Assembly (NCBI RefSeq): GCF_932276165.1
Contig: NC_064009.1
Location: forward strand, 10,292,001-10,356,000
Length of the DNA stretch: 64,000 nt
DNA from: Plutella xylostella
Taxonomy: Eukaryota > Arthropoda > Insecta > Lepidoptera > Plutellidae
Reading direction: 5' to 3'
Shown here: in pieces, positions 11,873-22,999 of the stretch
How positions within the stretch are numbered: position 1 is the first letter of the stretch
Layout of the letters: each line of letters begins with the position of its first letter
Notes under the pieces: generated by a model
Told to the model about the DNA's origin: nothing
Databases searched by the model: none
The model's input: only the letters and a program-made list of their open reading frames with translations
Translations under genes and position numbers: made by a program

Positions 11873-12759
11873 AAAACAATAATTATATAACACATCATAA
11901 AACATGTAACATGACAGTTACCTCAAGTACAAAGTGTTATTAACATTAACAATTGAAAATAACGTTTTCGCTAACAAAGCGCGAATAGTTATGAATCGTG
12001 GGACGTAAAAAAACAATGCAGTTAGGTATAACTACATACGCTTTTCGCATGATTATTTTTATATTTTGTTGACTGCAGCAGCAACAAAGTTTTTTTTGTG
12101 ATAAACAAACATATTGCATCATGTTTTTAATTAAAATGACATCTTTTAATTTGCTTTAACTTTTTTAAACGTAATAATAAGTTATTAACTATCAAGTGGT
12201 TCACTAAAAATGATTTGCTTCAATGAGCTAAGTGGTTGCTAGAATTTTTTATTTTGCTAAAGGTCAAAGGTTTTAAATAATACACTAGAATGAGGGCTCT
12301 TGATAGGGCATTCCAGGGCGATAAACCTTTGCGTGACTATTTAAATTATTCAGACATACACTTGACTGTGATCCTTAAGGATCGTATGCGCATAATTTGT
12401 AGCGTAGGGTCATTAGCTCTTGTGCTAACCATTCCATTGCTTACTAGGATTGATACATATTGGATGTGCCAGAAAACAAAACATACGCAATCTCTATTGC
12501 TTACATAAGAATTCTTAGGATCATCACCATCATCAGCGTTCTATTGTAAATTTTGTAAAAATAACTTACTTAGTAAAATTGAAAACCATTGGGAAGGGGT
12601 AAACATTTTATAAATGTATTTACAAGCAACAGTAATATCTTAAAGACTTCAAAGTTTAATAAATAACAGTACGTATAGAAATGCCACCCGCAGATATTAT
12701 CCATTACGATAAGTGAACTAATTATCATACTTTGTCTCGACAAGATCATATAATGTAAA
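11873..12759. other. No recognised feature
   Basis: AT-rich. The frame 12290-12508 has no recognisable motif. Confidence 0.4.
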
Positions 12760-12763
12760 TTAA

Positions 12764-13729
12764 CCCGCCAGTGGTGACGCGAATTTGACTTACATCGTTG
12801 GTGACGCCGGTCTCACGCACCGGGATTTTCAAACTTATTTATTTTACTTAATTAACTACACATGCTACTTAAAATTAGTTTAATTTTAAAGATAAGTATT
12901 TGTTTGACAATAAAACAAAGCATTATCATAAATCACGGCTCGTTTATTAGTCCTTTCACCACGGTACTTAGAACACTTAATATTTACATAATTTTTCACC
13001 TATCATCTTAAAAATTAAAAAATACAACAATGATGTATTTTTTTATAACTAAGTCCACCTTTTATAGTTTTATAACACTACGAACTTCATAAGAAAAAAC
13101 AAAAATGTATATACTTCTACCAAAAAAATAATAATAATAATACACTAAAAGTCATTGTTTCTCCACAGCCAAACAGTCTCTGCAAGACGGCACTTACATG
13201 GTCGTAACTCATATATTTCTTACATTTTGTGACAAATATATTAATTTTTTCTGTTATTTTCGCTATCCACATTCATAACATTGACAATTTTTTGAAGGTC
13301 CAGCTATCTCCTTCGTCATTTTCAAGGACATGCTGAAACTAGCTGATATTACTGTAAAAACTTATTGAAATCTATTAAGTACTTATATTTGTATAAATAC
13401 CTACAACTATCTATTAAAAATAGTTCAATCATGAAATTTACAATCACAAAACAAAAATACAGTCAAGTAAAATAAAAAAAATGTATGAAAAATTTAAAAA
13501 ACATCTTTAAATTTGATTTACATAGTCGGTGACCCCGGTCTCACGCACCGGGTTGGCGCCAAAACTCCGAAACCTGCGCACGAGTCACCGTCGCGGGGTG
13601 GACTGACGATGGGGGATGGGAAATGAGGCAGCTACCCGAAATCACAACAAAAATCGATGGCTAGTGAGAAAGTTATTCGACTTTTTCGAACCACCCGGTC
13701 TCACAGACATATACGTCACCACTGGCGGG
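12764..13729. mobile_element. piggyBac-like non-autonomous element
   Basis: Perfect 16-bp TIRs CCCGCCAGTGGTGACG / CGTCACCACTGGCGGG flanked by TTAA on both sides (12760-12763 and 13730-13733), the piggyBac target duplication; counting TTAA the inverse match is 20 bp. Length 966 bp. A subterminal GGTCTCACGCACCGGG block appears near both ends (about 12811 and 13537), in the same orientation. On the minus strand around 13160-13320 there are scattered Cys codons with stops, which might be a wreck of a transposase C-terminal Cys-rich domain, but this is weak. No intact transposase. Confidence 0.8.
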
Positions 13730-13733
13730 TTAA

Positions 13734-14611
13734 TGACTATACACATATTATTTACTGGAAAATGAGACACGGAAATACTAAAATGTTACGAGTAAAGCGA
13801 TGGTTGTAAAGTAATATAATCTGGTAGGTGTACTGTAGTTTATGCATCCTGGAAGAAAGTTTATTTCATGTGATATGAGATCATCCTTTTATGCTAGTTT
13901 AATCTGTCATTAAAAATATATACAGACATTTATAGTCTTAGAAATGGCAAATTGCACACTTACAACTCAGTTTATTGATTGTTTTATCAATAATAATTCT
14001 AATGGCATTGGATGGAAAATAGTTTTCATTTCAGCGACTTGATGTAACATTGATATAAATAAATGGCTTAATAACTTATTTTATTACATAGTAAATATTT
14101 TAGATACATACTACATAGTTAATACTCATTGTACACACTTTGAGAGAGGGTGTGGAAATAATTATAAAATCGATTGTTGTTTGTCCGATAAAATAACCTA
14201 ATTAAATTAATATCGAGGTCTTGTTTCCTTTAGTCCAGAAACTTATAGCAATCTACGTCAGAGTAAGAAATAAACCATTAAAGCACATTCGCTTTCTATA
14301 ACTTTGATTTCTCCCTTGAATTTTGGTTTGAGATTTCCATTGTCCAGGCCATCAAGGTCAATTTGCCCAAATCGTGGGAAAACATCATTACTATTCATAA
14401 GTTTTTGACCATTGTTGGCATTGAACTGTGACAGGGTATGACCAGGCCACCTACTGACACTGGCGTTGCGCTAAAACGGAATATTTTATGTCATTACTAT
14501 CTACGGCACAGTGCTTTGGGATCAGTGTTGGAACTACGTAACACACATGATTGCATTCGATCGTGAAAAAGGGATCCTGTAATAATGAGGTGAGACCGCG
14601 CAGGATAGAGA
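13734..14611. other. No recognised feature
   Basis: AT-rich sequence without supported repeats or genes. Confidence 0.4.
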
Positions 14612-14737
14612 CTAAGGGTGGGTTGCACCATTTAACTTTAACTATTACAGACGTCAAATCTCTTAAAGATTGATCTGTCTCGCCAAGAGATTTGACGTTT
14701 GTAATAGTTATATTTAAATGGTGCAACCCACCCTTAG
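14612..14737. mobile_element. Palindromic MITE (CTAAGGGTGGGTTGCACC)
   Basis: A 126-bp near-perfect inverted repeat: CTAAGGGTGGGTTGCACCAT at the left matches ATGGTGCAACCCACCCTTAG at the right, with arms of about 52 bp and only a few mismatches. The whole unit can fold into one hairpin. Minus frame 14451-14798 simply runs through it. Confidence 0.8.
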
Positions 14738-15382
14738 AGACCAGTGGCGACTTCTTGTATCTGAGGCCAAGATCCATTTCGGGTCGCTGAGCCAGCAAGT
14801 AAAAGTGAATGAACCGAAAGCTCTTCGTTAAATGGTAAGCAACTGACTCTGTGTACTATCTGCACTGTATATTGTCTGAGTCACTCTCAGTGTTCCTTGA
14901 CGACATCTTTGTTCGGTTTCAGACACCTACTTTTAGGATAGTCTTTCGATTTTATGAGTTTCTTAAATGCATTTTGTTAGTTCTCGTCTTTTTGAAAAAG
15001 TTTTGTCATAAGTGTAATAGGATTTATTAAGCATATTAATTTATAATAACTTGGTATGGCTTCTAAGTTTTATATCATAATAATATTATGTAGTTCCCTA
15101 TCTTATTATGTATATACTCGTACTATTATTATATTCACATTTTAATTTTAGAAATGTTATTTAAGAATTATATTTAAAGGACCCCACAGATGGTTACTTT
15201 CTATAACAAAACGTAGGTGTAAGTACATACGTTAATATGAGTAAATTAAATTTTAATATTGACAAAAAGTAGAAAGATAATTTAGCGACAACTTTACAAT
15301 AAAAATTACATTTTAATAAAACTATAATGTCAATAACCTTGCGTCGGCGCAGCTGACGCGGGCGTAGGCTGTTGTAGCCGGG
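14738..15382. other. No recognised feature
   Basis: AT-rich; a small GC-richer patch at 15340-15382 precedes the next MITE. Confidence 0.4.
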
Positions 15383-15516
15383 GGGTTACTCTACACTGAC
15401 GAAAAACGAACGAACTAGAGCTGTCGTGCAATCGGCACGTTTAATACAACAAGATAGAGTCGTGGCTCGCGCAGCAGCGCTCGGAAACTTAGTTTTTCGT
15501 CATGTAGAGTGACCCC
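15383..15516 (+). mobile_element. MITE family 1, copy 3
   Basis: GGGTTACTCTACACTGACG ... CGTCATGTAGAGTGACCCC. Full length (134 bp) and one of the best-preserved copies. Confidence 0.8.
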
Positions 15517-17560
15517 AGAGTTCCATTGCGTCCGACTCTCAGCTCGGCCTACTTCGGGCTATCTCGTGCAATATCGGATTATTGTGCTGTATCTCGTGCC
15601 CGTATCTACTACAAGATACATACACGATGCAAGACTGTTTAGATAACGAAGATTTAGATATAGATACAGATAAATAGGTGTATATTATTTATTTGCATAC
15701 AAACAACTAAAGCACAGTTACGAAACTTAATTAAACACCAACATTATGTAGGTTTAAAAAATCTTTTGTTGTTGGTTCAATAGATAGATTAACAGCAAAA
15801 CCTACATTAACAAACACGATCACACCTCTCAAATGGAGCGTAAAGTCGTTTCTTTAATTTACAACTTACAACAAACATAGAAATATCCTTTTTTGTTCTC
15901 CCATATGTGCATTTGTATAGCTGTGGAGACCTTATTACGAAACTGGCGCGAGCACAGCTAAGTAGTTACTTCGGAGTAGTAAACAAACACCAGTTTCTCA
16001 CTTGAGTAAATCTACCTATGCATAAACTTAATATTCAGCCAATCACAGTCTTCCTTACTCAAGTTCCTGTTAACTTGATATTCTCAGGTGTGAAACTGGC
16101 AGAAAGAGTCTGTGGGTCCTCCCAACTTAGTTTCATTGGAGCTGATGACCGGAGTAGGTACGTAGGATGGAGGTGGGCTGGATAAGTATGATCGTATTGA
16201 GAAGGTGGCTGATAATGCCTAGCATATCCTAATTGTATGTAGTCAGAATGTACAGTCAGGGGAAGAGAAATCAGACCCCTACCGCAGGTAGCATTGTCAC
16301 TGTGAGATACTTATTTGATATTTTAGTAAAGATAAATAGACGTATAAAATAACTAACATGTCAACTTTCATTACTTAATTTACAGGGTAATTCATTTACA
16401 TGATATGTATTATGTAAAATATGACATTATTAAAATCAATTTTCACCTCGTAAAATTGGTAACTGAACAGTTTTCTCGGATGCGTCTATAATGTTACTTT
16501 GTTTAAACCATAACTAGAAGCCATAAAGTAGAAGCTTTCTCGTATCTTTACATTTGTCTCATGTACACAGGCAAAAGTTATCAAATTACATACAGTAAAG
16601 GTAGTAAATGTATTTTTCACCCACGAAAATAATTACAGACTAATAATACTTACAGAAGGCTATAACATAATTTTGCATATCTTATGATTTATTTATCTGC
16701 TCAATAAACTTTCCCGGACATAGGCCTTACTGAAAATACTTAAAGGCCCCTGGATCTAATCTAAAAGAGCAATGAAAAAGTTTTAGTCACATAATATGGC
16801 CAATAGTGGTTTTCACAACGAAATTTTTATTATGTAAAATTTTCTGTTAAGTATGTCTGTTGTGTTATATACTGCTGGTGATCCTTATGTGAAATAAATA
16901 ATTAAGGAACGGCAATGGCAGGTGGAACTAGAGCGACTAAGGGCGGTGCGAAACTCGACACTCTAAAATGCATTAACAGTCATTGAACAAGTGCCCACTA
17001 CTTTCTACTACATATGTACATCGACGTGCATCACATACCAATGTAATAAATGACATCATGATTTAGAGTTCTATAGGTAGTTTCAACAGCATTGAAACCA
17101 TACATAAGCCATCCTATATTATCTTCCGTTCGTTTGTGACTTCACAAAATAACATTGACTACAGTAATTTTATTATTAAGGGCCCGTACAGGGTGACGTG
17201 CCGCGCCAATTTTGGGTTTTCAATGCTCTTCACACAGCACACGCAGTGACACGCACACATGTAAGTTTGCACAGTGGGTCGATAAACTTTTACTCGCCAA
17301 CTTTATTGACAATTATGTTCAAGTACATTTTGGGTGATTTTAGGGTAAGTAAGTATAATTCTTACTTACACTGGTAGGCACCAGGAAAGAGTAGAAATTA
17401 ATAGGGGTGCCACTTTACTCTATACTCGGAACCCGATTAGCTTTCTCAAACAAATGTGGTATTTACTTGTAGAAAGGTAACTAAAAGTATTAAAGTGTAG
17501 ATAATAAGTTTCGGGCATCCTCCAGCCAACTGAACCCCGACGACAAAGCAAAGTAAATAC
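15517..17560. other. No gene recognised
   Basis: Contains an inverted copy of the GTTCCACCTGC dispersed repeat at 16873-16929. A stretch at 17180-17280 begins 'gggcccgtacagggtgacg', looks like a transposon end, but I found no partner end. Confidence 0.4.
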
Positions 17561-17796
17561 ATAGTGTCGCAAAAGGGCTATACTAAGCCAAAAGGGGATG
17601 ACTCAAGGGGTAATTCTGAACAACTTTTGTTCTACGAGATTTGCAAATTCGCGAAAAGAAAAATTCGTTTTCCATGGTAAAAAGTCACATGTCCAACAAA
17701 GTTTCTATGAAAAAGGTTTTTTTTTGTTAATTTCCAAAACTCGTAGAGCAAAAGTTCAGAATGACCCCCTGTCTTACTCCTTTTTACCCGACTGCC
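17561..17796. mobile_element. MITE family 2, larger copy
   Basis: Left end 'gtgtcgcaaaagggctatac' and AGCC(A)AAAGGGG match the family-2 TIR at 4749. The centre has two inverted stretches 'aacttttgttctacgag' and 'ctcgtagagcaaaagtt'. The right end is eroded, running into the next repeat at 17797. Confidence 0.6.
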
Positions 17797-17905
17797 GAAG
17801 GAGGAGGGTAATGTTTTTTGATTGTATGTATGTATATATGAATGTTTGTCTGTTTCTTTGTTCCCTCCTGTAGCCTAAACGGCTTGATAGATTTTGATGT
17901 ATGAG
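17797..17905 (+). repeat. Interspersed repeat, left part (split)
   Basis: 'cccgactgccgaaggaggag...' with a (TGTA)n-like run and 'ttccctcctgtagcctaaac' is a common lepidopteran repeat by recollection. It is cut at TGTATGAG by a hAT-like insertion and appears to resume at 19468. Confidence 0.6.
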
Positions 17906-19467
17906 TAACGTGACCATTTATTTTTTTTGTCAAAGCGGGACACCTGCGGAATTTCATATCCCTCAAAGATACATATAATATTATCTTTCTTTCTTATCTC
18001 CTTATCTTTTCGCTCAGTTTGCTCAGTGCATCAATTGAAAATTCAATCCCTACGATGAAAGAGTGAAATGTGAAAGAGATGCATGAATGGTAATATTTTT
18101 TTATATTTATCTAATAATCTTCTAAAGTTGGTAGGTATATTTAGGATACCTAAGTACTTACTATGTTTTTATAAATATACCAGACGGGTACACTACATAA
18201 ATCCGAATTACTTATTTACGAATATTATGAATTTCATAGTTCTAGTAAATTTTAAGTTTCCGAATAACGAAAATTACGAAAGGTTGATGAAATTTCAAAC
18301 AACAGATTTATTAAAATGACCAAAGTAAATTTTTCGAATGTTATAATTTCGATGTTTTAAATGTACGATTTTTTATTATATCGAATTGTTTAAATAACGA
18401 ATCCCGAAGTATTAATGTTCCGAAAACACAAATCCCCGTATGTAACTTAGTTAACCATTTAAATATTTTTTGCTTCGCTGCGCTCCGCTTTGTTTTTCGA
18501 CATCTATGTGCACCTCAACGCTCCTCCTCGCTTTGCTCGTCGTCGCACCTATCTTTAGGTTTAGGTCCTAAGGTTTTTAAGGTTAAACACCGTAAAAATC
18601 CGAGCAAATGTTTTGTTTTTTTGTGTAACAAATGCTACAAATAGTTTTCTATTTAACAATATTTTTACTCTATATTTGAAACGCTCCGCTTTGTTTTTCG
18701 ATAATAATATCTATGTGCACCTAATACGCTCCTCCTCGCTTTGATCACCGTCGCACCTATCTTTAGGTTTGGTTCTAAGGTTTTTGAAAGGTTCATTTAA
18801 TTTTTGTCAAAATCAAGAATTATATTATTTTCGGTCCAGATTTCATATTTTCGTGATTATAATACTCGTAAATCTGTATTTTATTTTTCGTACACTACTA
18901 ATTCGGTGTTTCAAATTCGGAAAAAAGTTTTTCGAAATTTTTGGGTGTTTTCACACCAGATGCTACAAAATTCTTAAACATCATACTTTGATTTTTTTTA
19001 TAGTTTGAGTAGTTTAATTTAAAGTTCTTACCAATAGTGCATCTTATCTTTTTTCACATTCATAAAAGTTAATACACATTACTGTTTTGGAAAAAATGTA
19101 TTCCCACGCATTTCTTCTGTGTTAAGAATCGGTAGGTGAGCGAGATAAATTTATATACACGATAGAGCAAGAGCGAGTCAATGATCGTCACTGAGCGAAG
19201 TTACTCGCGCAGTCTCGAGGGAACTCCGACTCATATTACTCCCTATAGTCTATGTGAGTAAGTGATAAGAATATATACTCGTATATTTGTCTCAAGATAT
19301 AAAAATAAAGAAAAGAAATATGGGATGAAGTTAAAAAATTTAGGTAATTTAAATTATCGTTTGGTCTGTTTACGAAAGCGGGACATTTTTGCCCTCACGG
19401 GGGACAGCGGGACGGACAGCTTCAAAGCGGGACTGTCCCGCCCAAAGCGGGACGTATGGTCACCTTA
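17906..19467. mobile_element. hAT-like non-autonomous element, 1.56 kb
   Basis: TIRs TAACGTGACCAT and (inverse) TAAGGTGACCAT are flanked by an exact 8-bp duplication TGTATGAG (17898-17905 and 19468-19475), the size made by hAT transposases. The repeat into which it inserted seems to continue on the other side. Inside are AT-rich arrays of short CGAAT/TTCG motifs (18190-18420 and 18800-18950) around two copies of a GC-rich module. No transposase is readable; the frames 18083-18319 and 18769-19008 are AT-rich chance frames. Confidence 0.75.
18470..18790 (+). repeat. Duplicated GC-rich module inside the hAT-like element
   Basis: Two copies, about 18470-18575 and 18680-18785: 'gctccgctttgtttttcga ... 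ctatgtgcacct ... cgctcctcctcgctttg ... cgtcgcacctatctttaggtt'. The same module, once per element, is the centre of the elements at 21156 and 42296, which have different TIRs. Confidence 0.7.
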
Positions 19468-19700
19468 TGTATGAGGTATTGTTAGAAGCGTATTGATGGC
19501 GCGATGGCTATAGGCTATGTGACGTTCCATTAAAATGTACATAGCGCCCTCTTGAGGACATAACGTGATGATCGAAAAAATAATAATTCAACTTTGCCGT
19601 GTAAGGTATCAAATGAAAGGACTTGATTTTCACATTACAAAAATATGCATATTGAAGGTATTTAAATAACAACACCAAAATTATTGAAATAAAAAATGAT
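19468..19700 (+). repeat. Interspersed repeat, right part (split)
   Basis: Begins with the TGTATGAG duplication and 'gtattgttagaagcg', 'gacgttccattaaaatgtac', 'agcgccctcttgagg'. Read as the continuation of the repeat ending at 17905; its right limit is uncertain. Confidence 0.5.
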
Positions 19701-20000
19701 CATGGAACTACCTACCGACGTAAAATTTCATAAAATAAAAACAACTAAAAAGTTACAAATAAAAAAATACAATTATAAAAAACTAAAAACCTGACTGTAC
19801 GCTAAAAACATGAAAACGAGTCCCAATGTTAATGGAAAGTATCGCAGGCGGGGACCAACTTGACCGCCACTCAAGGCCGTTTTCTAAGTAACATTCAGCT
19901 AAATGGTGAACCCTCTGCTGGTATAATTTGTTTATAGTATACCGCTTTTTCAATACCTGTAAGTACATTTTTTGGCAGCATAATATTTTTACTTAATTTT

Positions 20001-20160
20001 AGGGTTTCGAACGTCAAAAGAAAAAAAGCAACCGTTATAGGATCTGTTTGTTGTCCGTCTGTCTGACTGACTGTCTGTCACCGCCCTTTTTCTCAGAAAC
20101 GGGTAAAGATATCAAGCTTATATTTCGCATAGATGGGGAGTACTTACCCTAAAAAAAATA
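20001..20160. repeat. Diverged relative of the AGGGTTCCG repeat
   Basis: 'agggtttcgaacgtcaaaag...aaccgttatagg' then a (GTCTGTCT)-type run and 'tttctcagaaacgggtaaag'. Order matches the start of the 69-658 family but the sequence is diverged and the inverted tail is not found. Confidence 0.5.
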
Positions 20161-21147
20161 TTATGGTACTCCCTGTCCCACACAAGTAAATTGGGGCTTA
20201 TATTTTTTCCAGTTATTTTGATGTGTATCCTTTTTTTTTCTTTGTTGTTTTGTGTGTTTCTTTTCTTTAAATCTGTATTTTTTTTGTTGTTGCTGTCTAT
20301 GTGTCGAAAAAATGTATCTTTATCTTCAAATCACTCCATCTATCGTTTGTTTTTTTTGTGGCTACTGTCTATAGAAGAATTTCCGTCATTGTCAATTTTA
20401 CGTTACGAATTTATTTTTGTTTATTTTATTTTTATTTTTATATTTTCGTGGAGAATCAACAGCATTTTGTTAATAAATAATTATTACTTATGAACACATA
20501 ACAACTTGATGCCATTAACAGAATGAACTTAGTAAACCCAGTAAACCTAACACATCCAGAGGAAAAAAAAAATCTCTTTCTCTCTCTCTGAAAAACATAC
20601 TTAATAGCCCAAACTCGATGCTTTTAGCTATTAACATCTTTGAAATAAAATTGAGCCACCACCGTGTTACTGCCCTCATCAGGTCCTCACGAGACCATAC
20701 CTCAACCAGCACCAAGAGACTGTATTTTTGATCCCTAACCTAATGTTCGTGCGTATTGTCATCACTTAGATCCATTCGCTATATTCCTGCTCCTCATCAG
20801 ACCTTTACGAGACTGTAATATCACGAGAATATTGCACACTATCTAATTTAATTTAATGTATTGAATATACTGGAAGAATTATGCTTCCTCAATTTCAAAT
20901 CAAATTATGTTGGTGTCATAAAAGTTGAAAAAGTGCAATGACAACCAATGTGCAGTGATTTTGTATCTGTACACGATAAGATCGCGAGCTGTCAATGCTG
21001 CCTAAACCGACGTGACCCTTCTTTGGAGGCCAGCGGCCAACTGAGTCAAACGTCACTTGTGTTTATGATTTTATAACACAGAAAGCCGCCATAGATATTT
21101 GTATGAAGATTTGAGGGAAAAAAATTGCTCAAGTTTGGGATTAATTT
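20161..21147. other. T-rich sequence, no gene recognised
   Basis: 20191-20493 is strongly T-rich, giving a Phe/Leu-rich open frame that I reject as coding. No repeat family was recognised in the rest. Confidence 0.4.
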
Positions 21148-21155
21148 ACACAAAA

Positions 21156-21913
21156 TGGTTCTACCTTTTTTGGCATAAGATTTTTTTGCCTAATCTCGTA
21201 TTGCATAGTAACGTTTGGTCAAAGTCTCGTTACGCCGAAAATCGTATGGCATAAATCTCGTTTAGTAAAAAGTTATTTCGCATAACATTGTTTAGCCTAA
21301 TAATGGTATGGCCAAATCTTGAATAGCCTAATAATGCTATGGCATAGGTTTATACAAAGTAATAATATTCGTTTGGCTTTAACTTTGACGGAGCGTCTCC
21401 CTACATAGCGCAAACTGGTGCCTTGTATTGTTTCCGCTGTTTGGAAAACGCTCCGCTCCGCTTCGCTGCGCTCCGCTTTGGTTTTGATGAACATGTGCAC
21501 CTAACACGCTCCTCCTCGCTTTGCTCGTCGTCGCACCTATTTTTAGGCTTCGATCTCATGGGGTTTGTAATAATTATATTGGTCGTTAACTTTCGATTTT
21601 TTTATCATACAATATCGTGATTTTCGGGATTTAGGAGAAAAATACCACAATTTGTACATTTACTACATACTTAATATATTATTTATTAAGATAACATTAG
21701 GAGAAACAAGATTATACATAGGTATAGACGAACATAAATTTGAGCAAACGAAACTTAGGTGTTTAAAGATTATGCCTAAAGAGTTTTAGACGAAACGAGC
21801 CTTATGCCACATAAGTCTTGGCAAAGTGATGGTTCGACCAAAAAAGTTTAGACCATACGAGTTATGCGAAATGAGTTTTGGTCATTAAAGATTATGCCAG
21901 ATGAGCGGAACCC
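21156..21913. mobile_element. hAT-like non-autonomous element, copy A
   Basis: 758 bp, starting TGGTTCTACC and ending GAGCGGAACCC, with inverted ends (ggttctaccttttttggcat / atgccagatgagcggaacc). It is flanked by an exact 8-bp duplication ACACAAAA (21148-21155, 21914-21921). The left arm (to about 21355) and right arm (from about 21760) are arrays of a degenerate motif of about 16 bp, inverted relative to each other; the centre is the GC-rich module 'cgctccgcttcgctgcgctc ... cgtcgcaccta'. Nearly identical to the copy at 42296. No transposase. Confidence 0.85.
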
Positions 21914-21921
21914 ACACAAAA

Positions 21922-22907
21922 TAAGTGTGTGTTTATTAAAAAACAAGGTATTTAGCGCCTAGTCCAAGCCTTTAACTTTATAATATGATAAAAATCATAT
22001 GAAAATTCTTTATAATTACGACACAGTTGTTACAATACGGGAGTGTGATTGACTGGTTTTTCTTGATATTCTGAAATTAATTTACAGTTATCCATAATCA
22101 TTTACTTAAATTCGAATGATTCAGCACCTAGCTAGACTCTTCAATTACCTGTGTGATTTTTTTCAAGGCTGTAGAGCATCATTTACTACATAATTCTATG
22201 ACAATGCCAACCCTCGATTCCCTATTGCAGACCCTTAATCAAATCCAACCTTTCTTTCCTACTTTTTACTTACCGACTATAGGAACATTGTTGTTTCTTA
22301 CACAACTCTAAAGTTATTCAATTCATGTAATACATTACAAAACTACGTAATTAGATTAAAAACATAGCCCAACCGAAAAAGTAATAACTTTATTACCACT
22401 ACCACTATTTGTATGCAAATTATTATTCTGATTAGCACGCCTCTTCGCAAGTGTTGTGAACTGATGTTGTACGAATTCGATTCTTAATCGATTCCGGAAG
22501 TGAAATATTCTCATGTGTTCGATTACTACAAACTACATATCAATTTTTACGAGCAATCATTACGTAGCGTTTAATCGAATATATCGAAGTAATTAAAGAA
22601 AACATATTGTGGGAATCGGTATTGGGATTCAATTCGACTCGCAAAAAGTTCTCATTTTTGATAACTTCTGACTGTTCTTAGTTACTGCGCGGTAAGAGTT
22701 ATATTTTTGGAATCTAAAAACAGGGCAACAATCATAACATAAATTCTAACGCAAACTACCATCACCTTCATACAACTCTACATATAAATACAGCCTGGTA
22801 AATAATTATTATGTTTAGAAAACGAAAATTGAGACTCTTACTCGTATTAAGTTTTTTTTTTATTTTAGTATAGATCTATGAAATAGGTATGTAGATATTG
22901 TCATCGG
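21922..22907. other. No recognised feature
   Basis: AT-rich; nothing supported. Confidence 0.4.
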
Positions 22908-22999
22908 TATTAGGCCAGCGTGGTGGACTAGGCCTAAAACCCTTCCTTCATTGGAAGGCGATCCGTGCCCCAGCAGTGGGGACGTGATGGGTTGTGAAT
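22908..22999 (+). mobile_element. Retroelement 3' end, second LINE type
   Basis: 'ggccagcgtggtggactagg...ttccttcattggaaggcga...gccccagcagtggggacgtg' followed by a GATGATG tail. This resembles the C-terminus and tail of a different lepidopteran LINE than the RTE-like family (my recollection of the repeat). Confidence 0.5.

Noticed and set aside
11567..11905. 112-codon minus-strand ORF (and 37415-37756 minus, 45208-45420 plus, 62461-62670 plus)
   Set aside because: All are antisense shadows of the RTE-like C-terminal coding fragment; the sense frame gives the recognisable protein.
17180..17280. Transposon end 'gggcccgtacagggtgacg'
   Set aside because: No matching inverted end or target duplication found within a few kb.
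20191..20493. 100-codon hydrophobic ORF
   Set aside because: T-rich low-complexity DNA translated as Phe/Leu; no other support.
21297..21500. ORFs across the GC-rich module (also 21423-21620, 42563-42760)
   Set aside because: Run through short tandem 'gctccgctt' sequence inside a non-coding element; conserved only because the copies are recent.
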